From the NCBI GenBank assembly GCA_017501355.1, contig JAFVXA010000002.1, positions 1 to 64,000 of the forward strand: DNA of 64,000 bases, written 5' to 3'. Shown here piece after piece: positions 34,764-43,511 of the stretch. The position numbers were made by a program, and so were the translations under genes. The notes beneath the pieces were generated by a model. It was not told where the DNA came from. It worked only from the letters and a program-made list of their open reading frames with translations, and did no database searches. How positions within the stretch are numbered: position 1 is the stretch's first letter; each line of letters opens with the position of its first letter. Origin of the DNA: Oscillospiraceae bacterium. Lineage in GTDB: Bacteria > Bacillota > Clostridia > Oscillospirales > Oscillospiraceae.

Positions 34764-37067
34764 TTACCGCACGCAGTCGGCAAAGCGCATGAGCATGACG
34801 GCGACCTGGGCGCGGGTGGCGTGGTTCTTCGGCAGAAGCACCATACCGCCGCCGCTGACGTCCTTACCCATGATAATGCCGGAGCCGCACGCCCACTGCA
34901 TGGCAGGAATGGCGTATTCCGAGAGATCAAACACGTCGTTATAGGAGAGAATGTTGGTATCCTCGCCCACGCTCACGTCCATGCCGCGGTACTTGGCGTA
35001 GCGCCAGAGAATGGCGGCAAGCTGCTGGCGGGTGACGGGGTCATTCGTGCCGAAACGGCCGTTGCCGTAGCCGCCCATGATGCCCTCGGCTGTTGCCCAG
35101 CGGACTGCCTCGGTGTAGTACTGCTCAGCCGCCACGTCCTCATAGCGCAGCAGGTAGTTCACAACGGGCTTGCCGCTGAGCCGCCACAGCATGGTGGCGA
35201 TCTGTGCGCGGGTGGTGCTTGCAGCGGGACGGAAGCTTCCGTCGCTGTAACCGCCCATGATGCCGTTTTCCACGACATAGTCAACGCCCTCATGATACCA
35301 TGCATCGGTGGCTACATCGCGGTGATCCGCGGCGGGGCAGATGTGGCGGTAGTTCGCCTCATCCTCGGTGAGAACGTAGTGAGAGAAATGATCGGTGGTG
35401 AAGGAGAGGACGCCGCCGCGGTAGCGGGTGGGCATGGCTTCCTTCGTGCCGTCCTCGGCAACATACCACATGGTCAGATAGGGGGAGGAAGAGTCATAGG
35501 GGAACGCCACACGGACAGAGCCGTCGCCAAAGTCATGCAGGGGCGTGCCGTCTGCAAGGATGCCCGTCTCCAGGATCAGTGTGCCGGAGAGATCCGCAAG
35601 GGTTTTCTGCTGGGCAGGGGAGAGATCGCGGATGTCGGCGTTTTTCACCGAGAGGCTGATTTTGTCGCTGTTCCCCGCGGCAGCGGAGACTGCCTGCAGC
35701 GCCGCGCTGTCAAGGGTCAGAGCGGCGGTGGAGAGCTTGATCTCAAGCCCTGTGACGTTGGGGGTCTCCGCGATCAGATCGATGGACTCCGTAGGGAGAG
35801 TCACCTCATGGATGGGCTTGCTGAGGGTAGAGAAGTCCATGGTGAGGGGGGTGGGCAGCAAGCCGTCGGAGATCTGCGCCACAGTCTTTTCGTCCACGCG
35901 GTCCACCTGTGCGTTTTCGCCACGGATGGTGGCGTCCACACGGACGGAGCTGCCCTCACCGGAGACGGGAACGCTGACCGTGGGGGCGGCGGGGAGGCTG
36001 ACGGTGGGCGCGGGCGTGGGATCAGGCTCAGGCGTGGGCGCGGGCGTGGGATCAGGCTCAGGCGTGGGCGCGGGTGTGGGATCAGGCTCAGGCGTGGGCA
36101 CGGGATCGGAGACGGGGATCACGTTGACCGACACATCGCGCGCAACAAAATTGCCCGCATTGTCTTCCAGACAGATCTTGTATTTACCGCTCTTCGAGGT
36201 GACGAAATAGGGGATGTCATCCTCGTAGTACACGGGGTATCTTGTTTCGCTTTTATCCTCCACGATAATGGCATCCATCTTGACACCGGAAGTGGCAATG
36301 GAGGGATCCCAGGATCCGGCGGGATCAGACAGATCCAGTTTGACCCGGTTTGTGGGCCAGCCGGCAGGAAACTCATCGTGGCTTTGATCGACGACCTCAA
36401 CGCAGGGATCAGTCACATCGTAGTTGTATGTCAGAGAGACCCGGTAGACGGTTTCGTCATTTGCCTGCTTTACGTACAGAGTGCTGCTGTTGTCCGCACC
36501 CTCAGTGGGGCGGAATTTGGAAAACCGGGTGGTGTCGGAGGCGTCGGAGGCGTCGGGGTACCACTGCACGGCATTGGGGCTGCAGGACCAGCCTTCTTGC
36601 AGGGTGATCTCCGTTATCGCGCTGAACCACTTGTCTTCGCCATAGCTCATGTCGGTGACAAAGACCTCGCTTGCCTGCTTCTCGGCGAGCGATCCGGTCT
36701 CCAGCGGGTTGACGGTCAGCGTGTAGGTGGCGGTCAGCGGGGTTTCGCTGACGGCAGCGGTGGCTGCCGGATCCTCGTTGGGGTCAAGGGCAGCGGTGGC
36801 GGTGATCGTGGTGGTGCCCGCATCGACAATGGTGACCTCACCGTCGGCATTCACCGTGGCAACGGCGGTGTTGCTGCTTTTGTAGCTGACGATGTAATTA
36901 GCCGGCACATTGTTCGGGGTAATGGTGAAGGGCTCGTCACCGCAGGTCTTTGTGACTGCGGTCTCGGCAAAGGCGAAGACTTCCTCGCTCTCCGCCAACG
37001 CTGCCGCGGGCAGCAGACCCAGCAGCAGAACAAGGCTCAAACAGAAGCTGCACAGACGTTTTTTCAT
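34764..37067 (-). CDS. Large SLH-anchored surface protein with Ig-like and Pro-rich domains
   Basis: A 767-residue secreted protein. Signal peptide (MKKRLCSFCLSLVLLLGLLP, cleaved near ALAES). A BIG2/Ig-like domain covers about residues 30-110 (YKSSNTAVATVNADGEVTIV). Further beta domains follow to about residue 320. A PTPEPDPTPA repeat spans about 325-355. A domain at about 370-570 ends in the FTTDHFSHYVLTEDE pattern often found before SLH modules. Three SLH repeats close the protein (DVATDAWYHEGVDYVVENGI; DVAAEQYYTEAVRWATAEGI; DLSEYAIPAMQWACGSGIIM). It is held on the wall polymer. Start MKK is used because gacaggaggatttgat precedes it. Role (adhesin, envelope structure) unknown. Confidence 0.8.
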   Translation of the reverse strand: MKKRLCSFCLSLVLLLGLLPAAALAESEEVFAFAETAVTKTCGDEPFTITPNNVPANYIVSYKSSNTAVATVNADGEVTIVDAGTTTITATAALDPNEDPAATAAVSETPLTATYTLTVNPLETGSLAEKQASEVFVTDMSYGEDKWFSAITEITLQEGWSCSPNAVQWYPDASDASDTTRFSKFRPTEGADNSSTLYVKQANDETVYRVSLTYNYDVTDPCVEVVDQSHDEFPAGWPTNRVKLDLSDPAGSWDPSIATSGVKMDAIIVEDKSETRYPVYYEDDIPYFVTSKSGKYKICLEDNAGNFVARDVSVNVIPVSDPVPTPEPDPTPAPTPEPDPTPAPTPEPDPTPAPTVSLPAAPTVSVPVSGEGSSVRVDATIRGENAQVDRVDEKTVAQISDGLLPTPLTMDFSTLSKPIHEVTLPTESIDLIAETPNVTGLEIKLSTAALTLDSAALQAVSAAAGNSDKISLSVKNADIRDLSPAQQKTLADLSGTLILETGILADGTPLHDFGDGSVRVAFPYDSSSPYLTMWYVAEDGTKEAMPTRYRGGVLSFTTDHFSHYVLTEDEANYRHICPAADHRDVATDAWYHEGVDYVVENGIMGGYSDGSFRPAASTTRAQIATMLWRLSGKPVVNYLLRYEDVAAEQYYTEAVRWATAEGIMGGYGNGRFGTNDPVTRQQLAAILWRYAKYRGMDVSVGEDTNILSYNDVFDLSEYAIPAMQWACGSGIIMGKDVSGGGMVLLPKNHATRAQVAVMLMRFADCVR
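36003..36105 (-). repeat. 30-bp tandem repeats encoding the Pro-rich linker
   Basis: Three full copies plus a partial copy of a 30-base unit encoding PTPEPDPTPA. Copies differ at one or two bases. Prone to slippage, so linker length may vary between strains. Confidence 0.85.
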
Positions 37068-37111
37068 ATCAAATCCTCCTGTCAAAGTGGAATCAGACTG
37101 TTAACCAAATT

Positions 37112-37140
37112 ATTATACTCCCAAAACGGCGGCAGAGCAA
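37112..37140 (-). promoter_or_regulatory. Promoter of the SLH surface protein gene
   Basis: Minus strand: TTGCTC (37140-37135), 17-base spacer, TATAAT (37117-37112), 45 bases upstream of the start codon. Confidence 0.7.
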
Positions 37141-37174
37141 GATGGGAATTGTCGCAAAAGCACTGCGGGAACAC

Positions 37175-37203
37175 TCGACATGAGGCGGGGAGGGTGCTAT
37201 ACT
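37175..37203 (+). promoter_or_regulatory. Promoter of the amylase gene
   Basis: TCGACA (37175-37180), 17-base spacer, TATACT (37198-37203), 37 bases before the ATG. Divergent from the surface-protein promoter; no sugar operator palindrome is evident between them. Confidence 0.65.
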
Positions 37204-37239
37204 GGCACAGGAAAAACAATCCGTGAAAAGGAGAACGAT

Positions 37240-39138
37240 ATGAAACAGTGGATCGAAAGTGTGTACAGTGACGGTACGTCTCAGTTTGTGAGCAATCCCT
37301 TTCCGAAGCTCCACGAGACCGTGACCGTCCGCATCCGTATGTATGCGGATGCCCCCGTGCAGACGGTGTTTCTCCGCACCATGCCAAACGGCGGTGAGGA
37401 GCTCTATGAAATGTGCCTTGCCAAGGAAGAAAAGGGTTTCCGCTACTACGAGGCGGAGCTTCGCATGGAAGAGAAGCGGATGCAGTACCATTTCTATCTT
37501 GTGACCGAGGATGGTATCCTGTTCTACAATCAGAAGGAAGTCACGACCTGCATGCCCGGTCATGCCTTTGACTTTGTGCTGCTGGCAGACTATGTGCAGC
37601 CCGCTTGGGTGAAGGATGCGGTGTTCTATCAGATTTTCCCCGACCGTTTCTGCAACGGCGAGAAGAAGAACGATGTCCGCAGCGGCGCTTACGTCCACGA
37701 CGGACATCCCACCATTCAGATGGAGGACTGGAACGCCCCGGCGCTGACCTATGAAGAGGGTTTCTGCCTTGACTTCTACGGCGGCGATCTGCAGGGCATC
37801 CGGGAGAAGATCCCCTATCTCAAGGAGCTGGGCGTGACGGCAATTTACCTCAACCCCATCTTCACCGCCCCTTCTGTCCATAAATATGACTGCATCGATT
37901 ATTTCCACGTAGACCCCCACTTCGGCGGTGACGAGGCGCTGGCGGAGCTGAGCGCAGCCCTCCACGAAAACGGCATGAAGCTGATCCTCGATATCTCCAT
38001 CAACCACACGGGCGCGTCCCACAAGTGGTTCAACCGTGACGGACTCTTCTTCCCGAAGAGCGAGGGCGCGTACAACAACCCCAATTCTTTGGAGCGCAGC
38101 TATTACTTCTTCGAGGAGGATAACCGCTATCACGGCTGGTTCGGCATTGAGAATATGCCGACGCTGAACTATACCGCGGATACCCTGCGGGATATCATCT
38201 ATCGCGCCGAGGATTCCGTGCTGAAGAAGTGGCTCAGGCCACCCTATTCCATCGACGGCTGGCGCTTTGACGTGGCGGACGTATTCGCCCGCAACGGCGA
38301 AATTCAGCTGGCAGACGAGCTGTGGCGGGAGATCCGGGAGAGCATCAAGGCGGAAAATCCAGAAGCCTACATCCTCGCCGAGGACTGGGGCGACTGCACG
38401 GAGCACATGCAGGGCGATCAGTGGGATTCCCCCATGAACTATTTCGGCTGCGGGCGTGTCATCCGCAGCTTCCTCGGTGAACCCGACCTCTTCATGTGGC
38501 GCAATCCCGTTTTGAAGAATGCCCCCGTGAAGATGTCCGCGGAGGATGTGAAAAACCGCGTGCTGAATCACCTTGCAAGAATGCCCCACGCCCTGTGGGA
38601 GACTCAGTTCAACCTCATCGACAGCCATGACGTGAGCCGCCTTGCGAATAACCCGAAAGTGAACCGCGAGGAATACCGCGGCGCGGTGATCTTCCAGTTC
38701 CTGCTCACGGGCGCGGCATCGGTCTATTACGGCGCGGAGGCGGACATTGACGGCGTGATGGACACCAACGAGGGCTGCCGATATCCCATGCCCTGGGGGA
38801 AGGACTTTAAGGGTAGCGTTGCGTATCGCCTGCATCAGACCATGGCGCTGGCAAAGAAAGAGCATAAAGCTCTCCGCGACGGCGGTATGAAGTTCCTCTA
38901 TGCCGAAAACGGCATCGTCGCTCTTGCCCGCTTCACGGAAAACGAGGTGTTCGTGGGCGTGATCTCCACGAATGATGAGGACGTGACCATTCGTCTGCCC
39001 CTCGGCGCGGTGGGCGCAAGCGTGCCGAAGAGAGAACTCTTTGACCGTATGCCTGCCTTTGAACAGCTGGGCGACCATGCGGTATCCCTCACCGTGAAGG
39101 CGCACACGTCGTACTTCATGGAGTGCGAAGTGCTGTAA
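37240..39138 (+). CDS. GH13 alpha-glucan hydrolase (neopullulanase/maltogenic amylase-like)
   Basis: A 632-residue intracellular enzyme acting on alpha-1,4 (and perhaps 1,6) glucans. An N-terminal beta domain (residues about 1-115) resembles the CBM34-type domain of cyclomaltodextrinases and neopullulanases. The (beta/alpha)8 barrel carries the family signatures: VFYQIFPDRF at the barrel start, region II DGWRFDVAD with nucleophile Asp near 344, region III ILAEDW with general acid Glu near 381, and region IV DSHDVSR with Asp near 464. No signal peptide, so the substrate must be imported oligosaccharide. The ATG at 37240 follows aaaaggagaacgat. Single-gene unit with own promoter. Exact specificity cannot be read from the sequence. 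Confidence 0.85.
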   Translation: MKQWIESVYSDGTSQFVSNPFPKLHETVTVRIRMYADAPVQTVFLRTMPNGGEELYEMCLAKEEKGFRYYEAELRMEEKRMQYHFYLVTEDGILFYNQKEVTTCMPGHAFDFVLLADYVQPAWVKDAVFYQIFPDRFCNGEKKNDVRSGAYVHDGHPTIQMEDWNAPALTYEEGFCLDFYGGDLQGIREKIPYLKELGVTAIYLNPIFTAPSVHKYDCIDYFHVDPHFGGDEALAELSAALHENGMKLILDISINHTGASHKWFNRDGLFFPKSEGAYNNPNSLERSYYFFEEDNRYHGWFGIENMPTLNYTADTLRDIIYRAEDSVLKKWLRPPYSIDGWRFDVADVFARNGEIQLADELWREIRESIKAENPEAYILAEDWGDCTEHMQGDQWDSPMNYFGCGRVIRSFLGEPDLFMWRNPVLKNAPVKMSAEDVKNRVLNHLARMPHALWETQFNLIDSHDVSRLANNPKVNREEYRGAVIFQFLLTGAASVYYGAEADIDGVMDTNEGCRYPMPWGKDFKGSVAYRLHQTMALAKKEHKALRDGGMKFLYAENGIVALARFTENEVFVGVISTNDEDVTIRLPLGAVGASVPKRELFDRMPAFEQLGDHAVSLTVKAHTSYFMECEVL

Positions 39139-39184
39139 ATACTGAGGGCGAGAACAAATCGCGCTTGGTGAAATTTTGCAAAAT

Positions 39185-39228
39185 CACAACAGCTTTGGCA
39201 ATTTCTCTTGATTGCCAAAGCTGTTGTG
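39185..39228 (+). terminator. Perfect 18-bp hairpin
   Basis: CACAACAGCTTTGGCAAT and its exact complement around the loop ttctcttg. It should end the amylase transcript although no T-run follows. Its right arm overlaps the promoter of the next gene. Confidence 0.65.
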
Positions 39229-39235
39229 CTATAAT
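39208..39235 (+). promoter_or_regulatory. Promoter embedded in hairpin
   Basis: TTGATT (39208-39213), 16-base spacer, TATAAT (39230-39235). The -35 box is in the loop and right arm of the hairpin. Drives the 39321 gene. Confidence 0.6.
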
Positions 39236-39320
39236 GTGTAATCGAAATTTGCGACAAGAGAAAGAGGTACGTATCCGTGCTGTGGCAGCTGCGTGATGCG
39301 ATACCGGGAGGAGACATTTT

Positions 39321-40232
39321 ATGTGGCTGTTTTTTACCCTTGCAACGACCCTGCTGTGGGGCGCTGCGGAACTGTTTTACAAGAAAGGCTCCCATGAGGA
39401 TGCCAAGTACGACCATCTGAGAGTGTGCGTCATGGTGGGTGCAGTGATGGGCATTCACGCGGTCTTTACCCTGTTGACCAGCGATGTTTCCTATGATCCG
39501 AGAAATCTGATCGCCTACCTGCCCGTGTCGGCGTGCTACTTTCTCTCCATGGCGTGCTCCTTCTTCGGCATCCGCTTTATCGAGGAGTCTCTCGCTGACC
39601 CTATTGAGAATACTGCAGGTGCCATGTGTTCGCTGCTGTGTGTGATCTTCCTCGGTGAGACCATTGCGCCCATGGTGTGGCTTGCCATCGGTGTGATCGT
39701 GGTGGGCGTGGTCGGCGTGAGCTACACCGAGCGCAGCGCTGAGGTGAACCGCTCCGCAAGACTTGGCAAAAAGCTCGCGGCAGTTGCTTTCCTCATGCCG
39801 TTCTGCTATGCACTGATCGACGCTGTCGGCAGTTTCCTTGACATTTTCTTTCTGGAAATGGAGACCAGCCCTCTCATCGGCATCACGGAGGAGAACATCG
39901 AGCTTGTGGCAAACATCTCCTATGAGCTGACCTTTGCCATCTGCGGCGCGATCCTGTTTGTGTTTATGATGTGCAAGCGCGTGCCCTTTGAGCTGCCGAA
40001 GCAGAAGGATAAGGCGCTTGCCGCTGTCTGCGAGACTGCGGGTCAGCTGACCTATGTTTACGCCATGAGCGGAAACGGTGCCATCGCAGCACCTATCCTC
40101 TCCAGCGTCTGCGTGGTGTCCCTGCTGCTGTCTCGTATCTTCCTCAAGGAAAAGCTGACGAAGAGACAGTATCTTTTCATTACCATCATCATCGTGGGTA
40201 TTCTGATGCTGGCGGTACTGGAGGGCGAATAA
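39321..40232 (+). CDS. EamA/DMT-family permease
   Basis: A 303-residue membrane protein with about ten hydrophobic helices in two halves, as in drug/metabolite transporters. Each half has the EamA pattern: FFTLATTLLWGAAELFYKKG at the start, and in the first half IENTAGAMCSLLCVIFLGET, the fourth to fifth helix signature with a charged residue after the loop. The second half starts after a basic linker near residue 150 (LGKKLAAVAFLMPFCYALID). DMT permeases export or import small metabolites; the substrate is unknown. RBS cgggaggagacatttt. The upstream region 39139-39320 holds the hairpin and promoter only. Confidence 0.75.
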   Translation: MWLFFTLATTLLWGAAELFYKKGSHEDAKYDHLRVCVMVGAVMGIHAVFTLLTSDVSYDPRNLIAYLPVSACYFLSMACSFFGIRFIEESLADPIENTAGAMCSLLCVIFLGETIAPMVWLAIGVIVVGVVGVSYTERSAEVNRSARLGKKLAAVAFLMPFCYALIDAVGSFLDIFFLEMETSPLIGITEENIELVANISYELTFAICGAILFVFMMCKRVPFELPKQKDKALAAVCETAGQLTYVYAMSGNGAIAAPILSSVCVVSLLLSRIFLKEKLTKRQYLFITIIIVGILMLAVLEGE

Positions 40233-40248
40233 GCCTTTTCTTACATGG

Positions 40249-40291
40249 AAAAACAGCTGTGTATGTTTAAATACACGGCTGTTTTCTTTTT
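40249..40291 (+). terminator. Rho-independent terminator
   Basis: AAAAACAGCTGTGTAT with ATACACGGCTGTTTT, loop gtttaa, followed by CTTTTT. Ends the permease transcript. Confidence 0.75.
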
Positions 40292-40301
40292 GGGAAGCCG
40301 C

Positions 40302-40329
40302 TTGCTTTTTGCCTGCAGGGGTCTATAAT
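40302..40329 (+). promoter_or_regulatory. Promoter of the MATE gene
   Basis: TTGCTT (40302-40307), 16-base spacer, TATAAT (40324-40329), 55 bases before the start codon. Confidence 0.65.
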
Positions 40330-40383
40330 AACCCTGAGAAAACAGTTGTGAGGAAGAAAGGGCAACAGTAGGGAGGGAGAGAC

Positions 40384-41745
40384 ATGAAAGATCATAGTCA
40401 GAAGATGCTGCAAGGTCCTCTGCTGCGCAACATCGTCACCTATACCATTCCTGTGATCCTCACAGGTGTGCTGCAGCTTCTTTTCAATGCGGCAGACCTG
40501 ATGGTGGTGGGGCGATACTGCGGCAGTATCTCCGTGGCGGCAGTGGGTGCCACGACATCCCTGACCAATCTGATCGTAAATCTTTTTATCGGTCTTTCGG
40601 TTGGCGCGGGTGTCACTGTAGCTCACGCTTTGGGTGCGAAGAACGGTGACATGGTGCACCGCACGGTGCATACAGCCATTCCTGCGGCACTCGTCAGCGG
40701 TGTGGTGCTGACACTGGTGGGTGTTCTGTTTTCCGAGTCGTTTCTTACCCTTATGGGGACACCGGAAAATGTGCTGCCGCTTTCTGCTGTCTATATGCGG
40801 ATTTATTTCGGCGGTATTACCTTTACCCTGCTTTATAACTTCTGTGCCTCCATACTTCGTGCGGCGGGCGATACCAGAAGCCCGTTGATCTACCTCTCGA
40901 TCTCCGGCGTGATCAATGTGTTGCTGAATCTGGTGTTTGTAATGCAGCTTGATATGAACGTGGCGGGCGTGGCGCTTGCCACTGTGATCTCGCAGGCGAT
41001 CTCTGCGTTGGCGCTGATGCGGGTGCTGATGCGTCGAACAGATGCCTGCCGACTGCAGCTTGCCCAAATGCGGTTCCATCGTCCGCAGTTGATGAAGATC
41101 ATCCGCATCGGGCTTCCTGCCGGCATCCAGAGCTCCCTCTTCGGCATCTCCAATGTGCTCATTCAGTCGTCTATCAACTCCTTTGGCGACATTCTGGTTT
41201 CCGGCAACTCCGCAGCCCAGAGCATTGACGGCTTCCTCTATGTGATGATGAATGCCTTCCATCAGACTGCGGTCAACTTTATCGGTCAGAACATGGGCGC
41301 AGGGCAGCAAAAGCGCGCTTTGAAGACCCTTTGGATCTGCCTTGGCTGTACCATGGTCTGCGGCATCGCAGGTGGTCTGTTCGTATATTGCTTTGGCGAG
41401 ATGCTTCTCTCCATTTATATTACCGACTCTGCCGAAGCCATTGCCTGCGGTATGATCCGATTGACCTTTGTGGGGCTGCCCTATTTTGTCTGCGGTCTGA
41501 TGGATGTTTCCACGGGCGCGCTTCGCGGCATGGGTGCCTCTGTTGCACCAATGATCATCTCTGTGCTGGGTGTCTGCGGGCTCCGTATCGCATGGATCGC
41601 CACGGTGTTTCAGATCCCGCAGTACCATACGCCCCAGTCCCTGTATTTCTCTTATCCAGTCAGCTGGGTCGTGACCTTTGCCATTCAGATGCTGGCGTTT
41701 GCCATCGTCTATCGGCGGCACACCCGTGCGCCGGCACTCCGCTGA
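40384..41745 (+). CDS. MATE-family efflux transporter
   Basis: A 453-residue protein with twelve predicted membrane helices arranged in two MatE halves. The first half starts IVTYTIPVILTGVLQLLFNA and contains DLMVVGRYCGSISVAAVGAT; the second starts LMKIIRIGLPAGIQSSLFGI. Both motifs are typical of the DinF/NorM-like multidrug and toxic compound extrusion family, which uses a sodium or proton gradient to expel cationic compounds. The start ATG is preceded by gggagggagagac. Single-gene unit between a promoter and a strong terminator. No adjacent regulator. The substrate cannot be inferred. Confidence 0.85.
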   Translation: MKDHSQKMLQGPLLRNIVTYTIPVILTGVLQLLFNAADLMVVGRYCGSISVAAVGATTSLTNLIVNLFIGLSVGAGVTVAHALGAKNGDMVHRTVHTAIPAALVSGVVLTLVGVLFSESFLTLMGTPENVLPLSAVYMRIYFGGITFTLLYNFCASILRAAGDTRSPLIYLSISGVINVLLNLVFVMQLDMNVAGVALATVISQAISALALMRVLMRRTDACRLQLAQMRFHRPQLMKIIRIGLPAGIQSSLFGISNVLIQSSINSFGDILVSGNSAAQSIDGFLYVMMNAFHQTAVNFIGQNMGAGQQKRALKTLWICLGCTMVCGIAGGLFVYCFGEMLLSIYITDSAEAIACGMIRLTFVGLPYFVCGLMDVSTGALRGMGASVAPMIISVLGVCGLRIAWIATVFQIPQYHTPQSLYFSYPVSWVVTFAIQMLAFAIVYRRHTRAPALR

Positions 41746-41805
41746 GACGGAGCGGATGAGCGGAAATAAGACATGGTTTTGTGCAAAATACATATCGAAT
41801 GAGAG

Positions 41806-41847
41806 ACGAGGTCTGCCCCGGGGGAAAGGGGCAGACCTCGTTTTTTG
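41806..41847 (+). terminator. Strong rho-independent terminator
   Basis: A 14-bp stem ACGAGGTCTGCCCC/GGGGCAGACCTCGT followed by TTTTTT. The rest of 41848-42196 is an AT-rich stretch with the island promoter near its end; no convincing gene. Confidence 0.85.
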
Positions 41848-42109
41848 TTTGCAGAATGGGAATCTTGTCAGATGGAACAAAAGAGGAAAAATAAGGAAAA
41901 ACATATACTTTTTGGTATTTCAAATATTCCGGTGGCAAAATGAAAATAGCCTTGATTTTCTTGCAGAAAAAGCGGATAATGAAAGCATTAAAATTCACAA
42001 GGATAGACGATCGAAGCGTGTACTTTTTGGTCGCTGTGCTGCATAGGAGGAGATTCGGGCGCAGCCTGCCGTGTGTGAAAACGCCCTTTGACCGCCGGAT
42101 GAAATCACT

Positions 42110-42140
42110 TCGACGAACGCGAAAAATGCCGTGCTATACT
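42110..42140 (+). promoter_or_regulatory. Candidate promoter of the FHA/kinase island
   Basis: TATACT at 42135-42140 with a weak TTCGAC 19 bases upstream. Suboptimal spacing suggests an activator or weak basal transcription. The site taggaggaaacgaaa precedes the first gene. Confidence 0.45.
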
Positions 42141-42196
42141 GCAGTCAAGAAAACAGGAAACACCATCCATAACATACATATTAGGAGGAAACGAAA

Positions 42197-42793
42197 ATGT
42201 TGTTTTTTGATTTGTTGATTGCTTGGGCGCTCTCTATGCTCGGTGGTGCGCTGTTTGGTTTGGCTCCCTTTTTCCTTGGCAAGCACATGGGTAAGCCCAA
42301 TCTGGGTCGCCTTGGCTGGAAGTGGTGTACGGTGGCAGGTCTGCTGTTCCTGCAGGTCCCCGTGGCACTGGGCTTCATCGTGGCGATCTTTGTGAGAGAC
42401 TACGATTACTATCCTGCTCCTGCTCCCGTTGCAAGCCCTGCAATGCCCCGCACCGCTCCCGCAGTTCAGGGCGCTGTGAAGCTGGGTGTCACCGCTCTTT
42501 CCGGCGCCATGAAGGGGCGCACCTATCCCATCGGCAACGCCGGCGTGGTGATCGGTCGTGATTATGACTGCGCTGTTCGCTTTGAATCCGGCACTCCCGG
42601 TGTCAGCCGTCACCACTGCACGCTCCGCTATCAGGGCGGCGGTCTGGTGCTGACCGACCTCAGCTCCGCATACGGCACCTATCTTGCCGACGGACGCAAG
42701 CTTCCTCCCCAGTACCCCACCTCCGTGGGTGCAGGCAGCCGCTTTTATGTCGGTGACCAGAGCAATCTGTTCCAGATCGTGATTATCAACTGA
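42197..42793 (+). CDS. Membrane protein with cytoplasmic FHA domain
   Basis: A 198-residue protein. Two hydrophobic helices (about residues 3-26 and 45-67) are followed by a Pro/Ala linker and an FHA domain (about 95-195). The phosphothreonine-binding residues are visible: VIGRDYDC, SRHHC and LTDLSSAYGTYL (GR, S..H, and N/S-G-T positions). FHA domains dock phosphothreonine peptides, so this is likely an adaptor or target of the kinases downstream. First gene of the island, transcribed with the following six, which are separated by 47 bases or fewer. Confidence 0.8.
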   Translation: MLFFDLLIAWALSMLGGALFGLAPFFLGKHMGKPNLGRLGWKWCTVAGLLFLQVPVALGFIVAIFVRDYDYYPAPAPVASPAMPRTAPAVQGAVKLGVTALSGAMKGRTYPIGNAGVVIGRDYDCAVRFESGTPGVSRHHCTLRYQGGGLVLTDLSSAYGTYLADGRKLPPQYPTSVGAGSRFYVGDQSNLFQIVIIN

Positions 42794-42839
42794 TAAGGCA
42801 GATACAAGCAACACATATTACATATAAAGGAGAACTATT

Positions 42840-43511
42840 ATGGAAATCAAGATGATCGAATGCCCTAACGGCCATTATTACAACGCTGCGATCCACTCCT
42901 CCTGCCCTGAGTGTGCCAAGGGCGGTGTCGCCACTGCTCCTGTGGCTGTGCCTTCCTTCCCCAAGACCACTGATCCTGCCGGTGCTGATCCCACGTTCCC
43001 CAAGACCACCGCTCCCGGTGCGGTGAATGTTGTTGCCCCTGCGGGTGGGCAGATGGGTCACACCATGCCCGTGAATAATCTTGGCGGCGCTGCGGTGCCT
43101 CCTACCCCCTTCAGCGTTCCTACGACTCCCGGCGGCGGCCTCGCTGCTGACAGTCAGCTGGAACCCGTGGTGGGCTGGCTGGTGTGCATCGACGGTCCTC
43201 TGCGCGGCGTTGATTTCCGTATCCATGACGGCTACAACTACATCGGTCGTGAGGAAGGCGACATTCACATCCATGGCGACAACCAGATCTCCCGTGCAAA
43301 GCACGCGGTGATCTCCTTCTACGCAAAGCGGCAGACCTTCCACGTTGGTCCTGCGGATGGCCGCAACATCATTGAACTGAACGGCGAACCCGTGTTCAGC
43401 CCCATGCAGATGAAGAGCTTCGACGTGCTCACCGTGGGCAGCACCAAGCTGATGCTGGTGGCGCTTTGCGGCGAACACTTCAGCTGGACGGAAGGTGCTG
43501 CAAATGACTGA
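42840..43511 (+). CDS. Zinc-ribbon plus FHA protein
   Basis: A 223-residue soluble protein. An N-terminal zinc-ribbon-like segment contains CPNGHYYNAAIHSSCPEC (Cys and His spaced for metal), followed by a Thr/Pro-rich linker of about 70 residues with TFPKTTAPG-like threonines that could be phosphorylated. The C-terminal FHA domain (about 115-215) shows YIGREEGDIHI and QISRAKHAVI. The pairing of zinc ribbon and FHA recurs in this island and suggests that the parts assemble around the kinases. The stop overlaps the next start by eight bases. Confidence 0.75.
   Translation: MEIKMIECPNGHYYNAAIHSSCPECAKGGVATAPVAVPSFPKTTDPAGADPTFPKTTAPGAVNVVAPAGGQMGHTMPVNNLGGAAVPPTPFSVPTTPGGGLAADSQLEPVVGWLVCIDGPLRGVDFRIHDGYNYIGREEGDIHIHGDNQISRAKHAVISFYAKRQTFHVGPADGRNIIELNGEPVFSPMQMKSFDVLTVGSTKLMLVALCGEHFSWTEGAAND

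Noticed and set aside
36003-36105. Regular 30-bp repeats, considered as a CRISPR array
   Set aside because: They are in frame and encode PTPEPDPTPA with no variable spacers. No cas genes are nearby.
41940-42218. A 92-codon frame upstream of the FHA island
   Set aside because: Basic, low-quality translation without a ribosome-binding site. It overlaps the promoter and the first gene's start.
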